Part shown: in pieces, positions 8,390 through 16,447 of the stretch
How positions within the stretch are numbered: the first letter of the stretch is position 1
Layout: each line of letters starts with the position of its first letter
Assembly (NCBI GenBank): GCA_003576535.1
Contig: QXCQ01000123.1
Span: forward strand, 266-64,265
From: Nakamurella silvestris
GTDB taxonomy: Bacteria; Actinomycetota; Actinomycetes; Mycobacteriales; Nakamurellaceae
Length of the DNA: 64,000 nt
Direction of reading: 5' to 3'
Made by a program: the position numbers and the translations under genes
The notes under the pieces: model-generated
Database searches by the model: none
What the model was told of the DNA's origin: nothing
What the model saw: the letters and a program-made list of their open reading frames with translations, nothing else

Positions 8390-9202
8390 TTGCCGTCGAA
8401 GTTGAAGGATGAGCGGCTGTTCATCCGAGTCCACATCGGTTTTCCAGAGCACTGGAAGACCATCGAGCTGTCGGACAAGGCGTTCCGTCACCTCGTCGAG
8501 GCGTGGTGCTTCTGTGCCCGTAATTTGACGGACGGACGACTAACTTCCGCACAAATCAAGAAGCTTTTTACACCGAAAACCGTCCGCGAACTCGTGAAGG
8601 TCAGCTACCTGTATTTGGACGATTCGGGCGGTCAGATGCACGACTATCTGGACCATCAGATGTCCGCCCAGAGCGTCACTGACCTGCGCAGTAAGAGATC
8701 TCAAGCGGGCCGGAAGGGTGGCTTGGCGAAGGCGGCGAACCTAGCAAGTGCTAGCGGTTTGCCAGAGCAAAAAGGTAGCACCGCTGTACCAGATTTAGAA
8801 CTAGATTTAGAACTAGAACTAGTAACTACAGAAGTGGTTACGTCTGTAGGCCGCCCGACCGCGTCGAGGGGCACCCGGCTGCCCCCGGATTGGGCACCGA
8901 ACCGCGCCCTTATCGAGTGGGTCAAGTCCCAGTGCCCCGCCGTGAACGGCAGGGCCGAAACGGACAAGTTCCGGGACTACTGGATCAGCAAGTCCGGCAA
9001 GGACGCCACGAAGGCCGACTGGGACGCCACCTACCGGAACTGGATGCGCCGCGCCAACGAGCAGGCGCCAGGGCGACCAACCGGTGCGGTCAGCACCGCA
9101 TCCACCGGAGATCAGCGCCTTGCCGCAGGCCTGGAGCTGCACGCCAAATATGCCGCCGCCGAGGCGGCCTCCGAAGCCCCTGAACTGGAGAGAACCCCAT
9201 GA
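8390..9202 (+). CDS. Putative phage replication initiator / replisome organiser
   Basis: 270 residues from TTG 8390, chosen because AAGGAGG lies 10 bp upstream and because the recognisable protein begins PSKLKDERLFIRVHIGFPEHWKTIEL. The N-terminal 90 residues look like a winged-helix (LSDKAFRHLVEAWCFCARNLTDGRLTSAQIKKLF), followed by a basic linker RSKRSQAGRKGGLAKAA, an acidic Leu/Glu repeat and a C-terminal WDATYRNWMRRA segment shared by actinophage replication proteins. The acidic repeat is encoded by AT-rich tandem repeats that may be the origin, as in lambda O. Function is inferred from architecture and place before a loader-like gene. Confidence 0.72.
   Translation: MPSKLKDERLFIRVHIGFPEHWKTIELSDKAFRHLVEAWCFCARNLTDGRLTSAQIKKLFTPKTVRELVKVSYLYLDDSGGQMHDYLDHQMSAQSVTDLRSKRSQAGRKGGLAKAANLASASGLPEQKGSTAVPDLELDLELELVTTEVVTSVGRPTASRGTRLPPDWAPNRALIEWVKSQCPAVNGRAETDKFRDYWISKSGKDATKADWDATYRNWMRRANEQAPGRPTGAVSTASTGDQRLAAGLELHAKYAAAEAASEAPELERTP
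8791..8827 (+). repeat. AT-rich tandem repeats inside the initiator gene (candidate origin)
   Basis: AGATTTAGAACT occurs twice head to tail (8791-8802, 8803-8814), followed by AGAACT and AGTAACT partial copies. The surrounding DNA is otherwise GC-rich. Direct repeats plus an AT-rich stretch within the initiator gene is the lambda-type origin arrangement. Confidence 0.5.
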
Positions 9203-9636
9203 AACGCACCGACACCGTCAAGCTCTTGACGTACATTTCGATCCTCGACAAACGAACAGTCGGCGAGGCCGACGTCGAGATCTGGTCCGAGCTCATCCCG
9301 GATGACGTTTCCCTTGCGGACGCGAAAACGTCGGCGATGGAACACTTCCGCACCTCGACGAAGTACCTCATGCCCGCCCACGTGATCGGTTTGGCCTCGG
9401 CGGCAAGGTTGCGTCGCAAGGACCGGATCCTGACCGCCGGCCCGCCTGACTTCCCGCCGGAGCTGACCCACGCCCAGGAATGCGCCTACCGGCGAACGTA
9501 TTTCGATGCGGTGGCGTCTGGGCTGCCCCGCGCGGAGGCCCTGGCTGCCGCTGACGGCCGCTACGGGGTCCGGCGGCCGGTGTTGGTCAAACGGGACATT
9601 CGGGCGCTGCTGGCCGCTCCTGGTGGCCGACCATGA
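9199..9636 (+). CDS. Putative helicase-loader-like protein
   Basis: 145 residues, ATGA-coupled to the initiator. The first 70 residues (VKLLTYISILDKRTVGEADVEIWSELIPDDVSLADAKTSAMEHF) resemble the N-terminal domain of the G39P/loader family: a short helical domain with W and a terminal HF motif. The C-terminal half (RTYFDAVASGLPRAEALAAADGRYG) is helical. A role in loading the host replicative helicase is suggested by similarity and position; it could be another replication accessory factor. Confidence 0.5.
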   Translation: MKRTDTVKLLTYISILDKRTVGEADVEIWSELIPDDVSLADAKTSAMEHFRTSTKYLMPAHVIGLASAARLRRKDRILTAGPPDFPPELTHAQECAYRRTYFDAVASGLPRAEALAAADGRYGVRRPVLVKRDIRALLAAPGGRP

Positions 9637-10094
9637 AGCCCATCCCAACCGAGGCACTGAACACCGCGCTCATCGCGGTGGCTGCCGCCCAGGTGCACTC
9701 CCCCGAGCTCGACCCCGCCCAGGTGGCTCACCATTGGGCATTCGAGATCATGCGGCCCCGCCCGTGGATCACACCCGCTGAGGCCACTGACGCGATCCGG
9801 GATCACTACCTGGGTTCCGGGAAGGCCATGACCGGTCCGGTGCTCCTGGCCGCTGTTCGGGCCCGGCGCGCGGCGTTGGCGAAGGTCGCCGCCGTCCGCG
9901 CCGCCGTCCCGGATCCGGTCTCGGACGCCGAACGGGAGGCTGACCGGGAGTTCCTCACCGCGACCCAGGCGATCGCCTGCGAGTACTGCGGTGTCGAGGC
10001 CGGGTTTGCCTGCCGGAGCCCCTTCACTGGTGATCCGATGCGTTTCTCGCACGTCGCAAGGGTTGTCAGTGCGCAACGCGAGGCCGGCAAATGA
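9633..10094 (+). CDS. Phage protein with C-terminal zinc-finger motif
   Basis: 153 residues, coupled by ATGA. N-terminal helical region with WITPAEATDAIRDHYLGSG, then a charged helix, then CEYCGVEAGFACRSP...FSH, a probable zinc-binding C-x2-C-x6-C...H module common in actinophage proteins encoded near replication genes. Function unknown; DNA binding is plausible. Confidence 0.7.
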   Translation: MKPIPTEALNTALIAVAAAQVHSPELDPAQVAHHWAFEIMRPRPWITPAEATDAIRDHYLGSGKAMTGPVLLAAVRARRAALAKVAAVRAAVPDPVSDAEREADREFLTATQAIACEYCGVEAGFACRSPFTGDPMRFSHVARVVSAQREAGK

Positions 10095-10363
10095 CCCGTC
10101 GGATCACCGCCATCGACGACCTGGCTGCCGCCGTCGACGACCAGGCCCACTGGGCCGAGCGCGCCCTGTGCCAGGAGACCGACCCGGACGCGTTCTTCCC
10201 CGAGAAGGGCGAGAACGTCAGCAAGGGCGCGAAGCGGGTGTGTGGCGCGTGCCCGGTCGACGTCGAGTGCTTGGCCTACGCGCTCGCGAACAACGAGCGG
10301 TTCGGCATCTGGGGCGGCAAGACCGAACGCGAACGGCGCAAGATCCTCAAGGAATCGGCGTGA
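10091..10363 (+). CDS. whiB: WhiB-family iron-sulfur transcription factor
   Basis: 90 residues. Four cysteines in WhiB spacing (C27, C51, C54, C60) would ligate a 4Fe-4S cluster; CQETDPDAFFPEKG and GIWGG (72-76) are hallmark motifs, followed by the basic TERERRKIL tail that contacts DNA. WhiB proteins bind the principal sigma factor region 4 in actinobacteria. A phage copy may redirect host transcription or block a host WhiB, as reported for mycobacteriophage TM4. It overlaps both neighbours by 4 bp and is therefore an early-middle gene. Confidence 0.95.
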   Translation: MTRRITAIDDLAAAVDDQAHWAERALCQETDPDAFFPEKGENVSKGAKRVCGACPVDVECLAYALANNERFGIWGGKTERERRKILKESA

Positions 10364-10584
10364 GGTGCCACGTGATCACCGACGACGACCGTGCCGCGTT
10401 CATCGAGGACGTCGAGTGGATGCTCAGTTGCGGCGAGCACCCGCAGCGCATCGCCCGGCGGATGCACCTCAATGTGTCAGCGATGGAACTTCGGCTCCGC
10501 CGGTGGGACCGCGGGGATCTCGCCCAGGTGTTCAACCGGGAGGCCGGAGCGGTCCGTCGGGCCGGCAGGCAGGCGGCCGTATGA
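10360..10584 (+). CDS. Small helix-turn-helix-like protein
   Basis: 74 residues from GTG 10360, overlapping the WhiB stop; AAGGA lies 6 bp upstream. EDVEWMLSCGEHPQRIARRMHLNVSAMELRLRRWDRGDLAQVF is a sigma-like/HTH segment common in actinophage small proteins. Could be a transcription modulator paired with WhiB. An alternative GTG at 10372 would remove four residues. Confidence 0.65.
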   Translation: MRCHVITDDDRAAFIEDVEWMLSCGEHPQRIARRMHLNVSAMELRLRRWDRGDLAQVFNREAGAVRRAGRQAAV

Positions 10585-10820
10585 GGCAACCTGTCGCCCA
10601 GGCGTTGCACACCTGCGTCGTGTGCGGGAAGTTGTCCTACCGGTCGAGGAAGGTAGCCCGGAAGGTCGCGAACCAGCGGCACCCGGACAGCCGACTGTCG
10701 GCGTACCCGTGTCCGGAGAACGGCGCGTATTGGCACATCGGGCACCTCCCGGCGAACGTCCGTCACGGTGTGGTCGATCGGGCCGGGTACCGGGATGCCC
10801 TGTCGCGGCGGCCGCGATGA
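10581..10820 (+). CDS. Small zinc-finger-like phage protein
   Basis: 79 residues, coupled by ATGA overlaps. CVVCGKLSYRSRKVARKVANQRHPD then YPCPENGAYWHIGH gives C-x2-C...C...H, a treble-clef-like motif common just upstream of HNH genes in actinophages. Basic, probably nucleic-acid binding. No enzymatic signature. Confidence 0.7.
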   Translation: MRQPVAQALHTCVVCGKLSYRSRKVARKVANQRHPDSRLSAYPCPENGAYWHIGHLPANVRHGVVDRAGYRDALSRRPR

Positions 10821-11245
10821 GGCGCTCACCGATGCCGCCGCGGAAGGTGCCGTTGCGGTCTGGTGCTGGTCTGGTGTCGGCGGGGATCAACCCGCGGTCA
10901 AGGTCGCGGCGGAAGGCGGCGTCGGATTCGGCGATGCGGCAGGTGCGGCCGCTGCTGCGGGCCCGGGCCGATGAGGTGTGCGAGTTGTGCGGTGAACGCC
11001 GCGGCGAGGAGGCTCACCACCGGCAGAAGCGGCGCGGCCCGGACCGGGATGTGCTGTCGAACCTGCTGTGGTTGTGCTCGGCGTGCCATCACGTGCGGGT
11101 CCACGCCCACCCGTCGGACGCACGGCTGATGGGGTGGATTGTCTCCGAGGTCGAGAGCCCGGCGGCCACCCCGGTTTTCCGGCGCGGCATCCTGGTGTTG
11201 CTCGCCGATTCCGGCGAGGTGCTTACCACTGACCACAGTTACTAG
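10817..11245 (+). CDS. HNH endonuclease-like protein
   Basis: 142 residues from ATG 10817. CELCGERRGEEAHHRQKRRGPDRDVLSNLLWLCSACHH shows the HNH fold: CxxC zinc knuckle, HH general base, N in the LSNLLWLC helix and a second CxxC...H. The strongly basic N-terminus should bind DNA. It lies well upstream of the terminase, so it may nick DNA during replication or recombination rather than aid packaging. Last gene of the first operon block; a 26-bp gap follows. Confidence 0.82.
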   Translation: MRRSPMPPRKVPLRSGAGLVSAGINPRSRSRRKAASDSAMRQVRPLLRARADEVCELCGERRGEEAHHRQKRRGPDRDVLSNLLWLCSACHHVRVHAHPSDARLMGWIVSEVESPAATPVFRRGILVLLADSGEVLTTDHSY

Positions 11246-11271
11246 TCTACTATTGGGAGACTGGGAACGAT

Positions 11272-11895
11272 GTGGTGGGGATGGTGTTGGTGGCAATTCG
11301 CGTGTGCCCGGCTTGCGCCCGGCGGCTGACGATGTTGGTCGAGGATGACTGCCCAATCTGCGGCGGCACCGGGGTTCTCGCCCTCGGTGCCGCCGGTTTG
11401 GCCCGCCACCCGGCGGAGGTCGCATCACGTGCCATCGAGATCGCCCTCGAAGGAATCGCCAAGGAGTCCCTCGCGGCCGCCGGCCCGGACATGACCGTCG
11501 CTCGCCGGCACCTCACCCGAGGTGTCGGCGAGCTGACGAAGGCCGGACTGATCGCGAAAACCCCGCAGCCCGAGCCGCTACACCTCGCAGCCCGCCTGTC
11601 CACCGAGGACATCAAGACCGAGGCCCGCCGGATGAACCGCAAACACCCCGCCGACGACGCGGTCCTCGACGCCCCCGCACTGGCCTGGGAGCCGGACGAC
11701 CGGCCGTTGGCCGCCGGCGGGATCCCGGGGTTCTCCGCTGCCGGGTACATCGCCAACCTGGCCCGGGTCTGCGACCCGCTGGATCCGTTGGCGCGCACGA
11801 CACGGGACCACGCGGTGTCCGTGATTCATACCGAGCGGCACGCGAAGGTCCTTGCTGCTGCTGCGGTCCACACCGGAAGAGGCGGCAAACAATGA
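11272..11895 (+). CDS. Zinc-ribbon phage protein of unknown function
   Basis: 207 residues. CPACARRLTMLVEDDCPICGG near the N-terminus is a CxxC...CxxC zinc ribbon; the rest is helical, with HLTRGVGELTKAGLIAK and VSVIHTERHAKVLAAA. GTG 11272, GTG 11275 and ATG 11281 are all possible starts; the upstream GGGAACG is a weak ribosome site. Function unknown. Confidence 0.7.
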   Translation: MVGMVLVAIRVCPACARRLTMLVEDDCPICGGTGVLALGAAGLARHPAEVASRAIEIALEGIAKESLAAAGPDMTVARRHLTRGVGELTKAGLIAKTPQPEPLHLAARLSTEDIKTEARRMNRKHPADDAVLDAPALAWEPDDRPLAAGGIPGFSAAGYIANLARVCDPLDPLARTTRDHAVSVIHTERHAKVLAAAAVHTGRGGKQ

Positions 11896-11972
11896 GCGAA
11901 ACAGGCCAGCTGATCACGTTCGGCATCATCGCGGTGATCATCTGCGTGGCGATCATCTGGGGTGGGGAGTGA
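11892..11972 (+). CDS. Very small membrane protein (26 aa)
   Basis: 26 residues from ATG 11892: a single hydrophobic helix (LITFGIIAVIICVAIIW) flanked by MSETGQ and GGE. It overlaps the previous stop by ATGA and the next start by GTGA, so it sits in a continuous coupled chain. No family; size and coupling resemble the 34-residue membrane protein at 6474. Confidence 0.55.
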   Translation: MSETGQLITFGIIAVIICVAIIWGGE

Positions 11973-12154
11973 GTTGGCGTTGCCGGGTCGGCCGGCACTC
12001 CTGGGCGTTCCTGTCGATCACCCACGTCCGCGGCATCTGGAAACCGTCGAAGTGGCAGTCGCTCCGAGTGTGCACGGCGACGAAGCGTTGCCGTCGCTGC
12101 GATTTCGTAATCACTCTCTACCGGCACCCGCTCCCGAATCGGATCAGCACATGA
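11969..12154 (+). CDS. Small Cys/Arg-rich phage protein
   Basis: 61 residues from GTG 11969, coupled both sides. W- and R-rich with CRVGRH near the start and CTATKRCRRCDF near residue 40, a possible zinc site. Very basic; nucleic-acid binding is plausible. Confidence 0.6.
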   Translation: MSWRCRVGRHSWAFLSITHVRGIWKPSKWQSLRVCTATKRCRRCDFVITLYRHPLPNRIST

Positions 12155-12828
12155 CCGAAACTCGCCGCGTTCCGATCGCGGAGATCCCCGCCGGGCAGGG
12201 CATCAACCTTTTCGTCGCCGTGACCGCTGTTCTCGACGCCGCACTTGAGCCGCTTGGGCGGACGATGCTCGGACCGGGCTCCGGGTCGGTGTTGGCGGGT
12301 GCCGGGTCCGCCTCCACGGTCTCCCTCGACACCGAAGAATCCATCGGCCGTATCTGCCAGGTGCTGGAACGGGCAGCCTTGAAGCTCCGTAAGAAGCCGA
12401 AACCCCTGGGCACCCAGCCTGAACCAGAGCTGGACGGCGAGATCGAGATGACAGTCGACGCAGTCAAGGCATCGGACGACGGCATCGATCTCGTGCTGGG
12501 CATGACCGGCGCCCAAACGACGCTAGTCTTCCTCGCCGACACGATGCGCGAAGCGCTGGGCGATGCGAAAAACTACGTCCAGATGGAGATCCGCGACCCG
12601 AACAAGCGATGGGAGCGGTTCTGGCTCACCGTCCAGCGCGCCGAAGGCAAATCGCCGGCAACGCTGCGAGACATTGCAGAGGCCCGTGTCGCCGAACTCG
12701 AAGCCGTTGTCGCGCGTGTCTCAGCCTTGGCTGACCGGTGGGAGCACGGCGCGCTGCGCTGGGCCGAGCCGTTGCCCGTCCCGCCCGAAGTGGCCCAGGT
12801 TCGCGCAGCCCTGGCCGGCACGTCATGA
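12151..12828 (+). CDS. Phage protein of unknown function
   Basis: 225 residues from ATG 12151, overlapping the previous stop. Contains LFVAVTAVLDAALEPLG, a central acidic linker, and a C-terminal helical/coiled region LRDIAEARVAELEAVVARVSALADRW. No recognised domain. Belongs to the small-gene group between replication and packaging. Confidence 0.7.
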   Translation: MTETRRVPIAEIPAGQGINLFVAVTAVLDAALEPLGRTMLGPGSGSVLAGAGSASTVSLDTEESIGRICQVLERAALKLRKKPKPLGTQPEPELDGEIEMTVDAVKASDDGIDLVLGMTGAQTTLVFLADTMREALGDAKNYVQMEIRDPNKRWERFWLTVQRAEGKSPATLRDIAEARVAELEAVVARVSALADRWEHGALRWAEPLPVPPEVAQVRAALAGTS

Positions 12829-12862
12829 CCTGTACCCGACCTGACACCCACGGAGGAAACCA

Positions 12863-13300
12863 ATGACCGAGCCCGCACCGAACGACAACCCGGCCACCAG
12901 GATCCTCAAGGAAGCGATCCACGGCTTCGGCCGCGCCGGCGCGATCGGGAAATCCGTCCTAGCCGACGACGAAGGCCGGAAGCACATGGCCGCCTACGTG
13001 GTCCACCTGACCGAGTCCAACGGCCAAGCCATGGTTGCCCTCCTGATGAACGAACTCCACAAGGTCGCTCCGGACAGGGTTGCGACACTCGCGGTGATCT
13101 GGTCGGACCTGGACTTGTACAACGAGGTGCTGTGGGAGTCCACTGGCGATCTGGCCGGTGAACTCGGGGTGGATTGGGAGGCGATCGAGGCCGAGGGACG
13201 CGAGTCCTGGAAGCCCGACCGCCGTATTGGGTCGCTCACCGTGGAGGAGGCGAACGCTGCGATTCGCGCTGCCGTCGAAACACATGGGGTCCAGCCGTGA
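12863..13300 (+). CDS. Phage protein of unknown function
   Basis: 145 residues with GGAGG before ATG 12863. Acidic, mixed alpha/beta: HMAAYVVHLTESNGQAMVALLMNELHKVAPDRVATLAVIWSDLDL. No recognised motif. Overlaps the following GTG start by 4 bp. Confidence 0.7.
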   Translation: MTEPAPNDNPATRILKEAIHGFGRAGAIGKSVLADDEGRKHMAAYVVHLTESNGQAMVALLMNELHKVAPDRVATLAVIWSDLDLYNEVLWESTGDLAGELGVDWEAIEAEGRESWKPDRRIGSLTVEEANAAIRAAVETHGVQP

Positions 13301-13818
13301 CCGCCCCGCAGCGGTACCGGCGTCTCCCCACGGTCATCGAGGCCGTCCAGTGGCAGGGCGACAAGACCAGTTTCGACACCATCCACGAGTGGACCGCTGG
13401 GCAGCACCCGCCCGGCAACACCGGATCTGGATTCCTCGTCCTGCCCCCCGATCTACGCCAGCCCCCGGAGGAATGGTCCGGGGTCCTGGGCTGCCTGTGG
13501 GTCGCAGCGAACCAGACGTATGTGCCGGTACCTGCTGGCCAGTGGGTGGCGAAGGATTCGCAGGGGTTCTATCCGATCATGGCCGAGCAGTTCGCCGAGA
13601 CCTACGAGCCAGAGGTACCGGCTGAGGACCCGGTAACCAGCCACCCTGCGGTCCGCGTCGATTGCACGCGGCGGAGGTGCAACTGGTACCACGAAGAACC
13701 CGTTCCCACCGGAGACGACCGCGCCGGTTCAGGCACCACCCACGCCGACCAGCGCGACAAGGCCACCGACACAGCCATCAACAAGGCACTCGCACACATC
13801 GAACTCGCCCACCCGTAA
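13297..13818 (+). CDS. Actinophage protein of unknown function
   Basis: 173 residues from GTG 13297. The N-terminal part (VIEAVQWQGDK...HEWTAG...FLVLPPD...VPAGQWVAKDSQGFYPIMAEQFAETYE) is a widespread small phage domain with a beta structure. The C-terminal part has CTRRRCNWYHEE and a final HIELAHP, a possible zinc site. Function unknown. Confidence 0.72.
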   Translation: MTAPQRYRRLPTVIEAVQWQGDKTSFDTIHEWTAGQHPPGNTGSGFLVLPPDLRQPPEEWSGVLGCLWVAANQTYVPVPAGQWVAKDSQGFYPIMAEQFAETYEPEVPAEDPVTSHPAVRVDCTRRRCNWYHEEPVPTGDDRAGSGTTHADQRDKATDTAINKALAHIELAHP

Positions 13819-13854
13819 CCGCACCGTTTCAGGACACACAAGGAGCAGGACACA

Positions 13855-14379
13855 ATGCCACCACGCGGACGCCAGTCGTCGCCCCGGACGTTGGGGATTC
13901 GGCAGAAGCAGGCTCGGGCTGTGGAGTTGCGGGCTGCTGGTTGGTCGTTGGATCGGATTGCCAGGGAGTTGGAGTACGCGGACAGGTCGGCGGCGAGCAA
14001 GGCGATCCAGGCGTCGTTGGGGCGGGTGGAGTCGGATTCGGCTGACACTCTGCGGCAGCTGCACGGCGAGCGGCTGGCGATGGGCTACAGGGTGGCGGTT
14101 CAGATCCTCGAGGAGGCGTATCCGAAGCCGGACGACTTCCCGGAGGACGATGTGTCACCGCGGGGCAAGGTGACACCGAGAGAGGAACTGTATGCGATGG
14201 CGATCGCTGCGCGTGCGGAGTTGAAGCTTGCGGCGATCGATCGGTTGACGCGGTTGATGGAGCGGGAGTCGAAGCTCCACGGCCTGGATACACCTGTGAA
14301 GATCGAGGCCAACGGGGATGTGCTGCAAACGATCCTCATCGACCCCCGAACACTGCCGCTCCGACCGAACGGCGGTTGA
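13855..14379 (+). CDS. terS: Terminase small subunit-like DNA-binding protein
   Basis: 174 residues with AAGGAGCAGG before ATG. The first half is an HTH (KQARAVELRAAGWSLDRIARELEYADRSAASKAIQAS) as in small terminases, followed by helices for oligomerisation. It precedes the large terminase, interrupted only by a reversed cargo gene. It should recognise the packaging site. Its TGA stop abuts the stop of the convergent gene, sharing the palindrome TGATCA. Confidence 0.78.
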   Translation: MPPRGRQSSPRTLGIRQKQARAVELRAAGWSLDRIARELEYADRSAASKAIQASLGRVESDSADTLRQLHGERLAMGYRVAVQILEEAYPKPDDFPEDDVSPRGKVTPREELYAMAIAARAELKLAAIDRLTRLMERESKLHGLDTPVKIEANGDVLQTILIDPRTLPLRPNGG

Positions 14380-14934
14380 TCAGCCATGCTGCTTACTCGG
14401 CCCTATCTGGCTTGGAAGCCACGCCAGATAGTCGTCGGTCGGGATCTTGCGGTGCCGCTTGCCCTGTTTCGGAATCCATCGACCGACACCTGGACGGAGC
14501 CGCCGCCACTTCCAGACTTCGGCCACGAATTGGGTGCTCCAGCGCTCGCCGTGCTGTCGCTGCTTAGCTTCGTCGGTCCAAGTCAGGCCGAACCTCACCG
14601 AATCGATATCTACCGCGGGAAAGGTGATGGAGTATGTGAGTTCACGGCCACCGACCTTGAACTCTCCGATTCGCTCAAAACCGTCCCACGTCCCTTCGAG
14701 AATGAAAGCGTGGGCCACGTAGGGTTCCACGCTGTACCGCGGAGTGACCCCGGCGGTCCCGATCGTGATGTCCAACTCGACGTATCCATTGCTCTCGCGT
14801 CGAACAATCGAGATGCTCCATTTCGAGCGATTGCGGCGCTGCGCCTCCCGCCAGATCTGGAACAACCCCAGGAGCGCGAGGGGCGCGAAGATCGCGGGGA
14901 CTGCCATGCAGACGTCTCTCCAAAAATCACTCAT
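14380..14934 (-). CDS. Membrane-anchored cargo (moron) protein of unknown function
   Basis: 184 residues read leftwards from ATG 14934, filling the gap between terS and terL on the opposite strand. One N-terminal transmembrane helix (VPAIFAPLALLGLFQIW) is followed by a basic stretch and a beta-rich domain (KWSISIVRRESNGYVELDITIG ... SYSITFPA ... GLTWTDEAKQRQHGERW). An upstream start at 14985 would overlap terL by 28 bp, so the inner ATG is preferred. The base composition is less GC-rich than its neighbours. Likely expressed in the lysogen; exclusion or conversion role is a guess. Layout resembles the gene at 45573. Confidence 0.75.
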   Translation of the reverse strand: MSDFWRDVCMAVPAIFAPLALLGLFQIWREAQRRNRSKWSISIVRRESNGYVELDITIGTAGVTPRYSVEPYVAHAFILEGTWDGFERIGEFKVGGRELTYSITFPAVDIDSVRFGLTWTDEAKQRQHGERWSTQFVAEVWKWRRLRPGVGRWIPKQGKRHRKIPTDDYLAWLPSQIGPSKQHG

Positions 14935-14957
14935 CCCCGAACTGTATCGGCAGGTCA

Positions 14958-16406
14958 ATGAGCGAATCAATCCAGGCGGGCGCACACTGGCGGTACCCGT
15001 ACGACCCGTCCCACCGACAAATCGAAGCTGGCGCGGCCGACGTCGACGAGCTCCTCTACGGGGGCGCGGCAGGCGGCGGCAAATCCGAAATGCTCCTCGC
15101 CGCCGCCGTGAACTTCTGCCTCCTCATCCCCGGCGCGAAAGTCATCCTTTTCCGACGCACCTTCCCCGAGATCGAACAGGAAATCGAACCCCGACTGCTG
15201 GCCCGGATTCCCACCACCGTGGGGAAGTACAACTCCACGAAACACGTCTGGACCTTCCGCAACGGATCCCGGTTCGTCCTCGGAGCCCTCGAAGCCGACA
15301 AAGACGTCTACCGGTACCTCGGCGGCGAATACCAACTGATCCTCTGGGATGAGATGACCCTGTTCCGGAAAAAGCAGTACCTCATGATGAAGGGCCGCCT
15401 ACGCGCCGCAGGGAAGGTCCGGCAGGAGATGGAGAAATGGGGCCTTCGCCCCACGATGAAAGGTGCGACCAACCCGGGCGGGCCTGGCCACGGCTGGGTC
15501 AAGGAACGATTCATCGACCCGGTCGCCCGATCAACCGCGTTTCCCGTAGTCGACGAGGAGAACCGACCCACCGGCGAAACAGGGATGTTCGTCCAATCCC
15601 TGCCCGCTGACAACCCTCACCTCGACATCGTCGACTACAACAAGAAACTGGCCGGCATGGACCCGGTCATGCGCCGGGCATACCGTGACGGGGACTGGGA
15701 CATCCTGGACGGTGTCCGGTTCTCCCAGTGGCGGAGGAACATCCACGTCATCGGGCACAACCAGATCGAGCTGCCCATCGTCGGCTACCCCAGGGCTGTG
15801 GGTGTCGACTACGGGTCGTCCGCACCGTTCGCCGCCGTGTGGGGTGTCCTCCTCCCCGACAACCTCGTGGTGATCCACCGCGAGCTGTACCGCACCGACC
15901 TCACACCCAGACAGCAAGCCGAGCTGATCCGCGACTCCGAAGCCGAAGGGGAACGTCTCCCTCCGGGCCGCTCGATCCCGATCGCTCTCGACCCGGCCTG
16001 TTGGGCGCGGGCCGCGAACAACATGACGAAGCCGCTCGACAAGGACGCCCCGCCCCCGGGTTCGATCGCCTGGTACTACCGCGAGGTGTTCGGGTCGCAG
16101 GTGAAGAAGGCCCGCAACGACCGGCTCGCCGGCTGGTCCCTGGTCGACGAGCACCTCCGGGTCAGGGCCGACGGCCTCCCCCGGCTCCTGGTGATGGACA
16201 GCTGCCCGAACCTGATCCGCACCCTGCCCTCACTCCCCCGGGCGAAGACCAACCCGGAGGACGTCGACACGAAGGCCGAGGACCACATCCCCGACGCCCT
16301 GCGGTACCTCCTGATGGAGTTGGTCGGCCCGACGTCGCAGCGCCTGCCGTCCCAGTCAGAGCACACGGTCAGGCGGCGGGAACCGGCAACAATCGTCGGA
16401 TTCTGA
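14958..16406 (+). CDS. terL: Terminase large subunit
   Basis: 482 residues. ATPase: Walker A GGAAGGGKS (35-43), adaptor RRTFPEIEQE, Walker B LILWDE (127-132), coupling motif GATNPGGPGHGW. Nuclease: VGVDYGSS with first catalytic Asp, AIALDPACW, and DHIPDALRYLLM near the end. It drives DNA into the prohead and cuts the concatemer. Start ATG 14958 has GGCAGG upstream. The gene appears complete. Confidence 0.95.
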   Translation: MSESIQAGAHWRYPYDPSHRQIEAGAADVDELLYGGAAGGGKSEMLLAAAVNFCLLIPGAKVILFRRTFPEIEQEIEPRLLARIPTTVGKYNSTKHVWTFRNGSRFVLGALEADKDVYRYLGGEYQLILWDEMTLFRKKQYLMMKGRLRAAGKVRQEMEKWGLRPTMKGATNPGGPGHGWVKERFIDPVARSTAFPVVDEENRPTGETGMFVQSLPADNPHLDIVDYNKKLAGMDPVMRRAYRDGDWDILDGVRFSQWRRNIHVIGHNQIELPIVGYPRAVGVDYGSSAPFAAVWGVLLPDNLVVIHRELYRTDLTPRQQAELIRDSEAEGERLPPGRSIPIALDPACWARAANNMTKPLDKDAPPPGSIAWYYREVFGSQVKKARNDRLAGWSLVDEHLRVRADGLPRLLVMDSCPNLIRTLPSLPRAKTNPEDVDTKAEDHIPDALRYLLMELVGPTSQRLPSQSEHTVRRREPATIVGF

Positions 16407-16447
16407 ACGACGACCGCCCCTTGCGATGGGGCCAGTACGCTTCGGTG

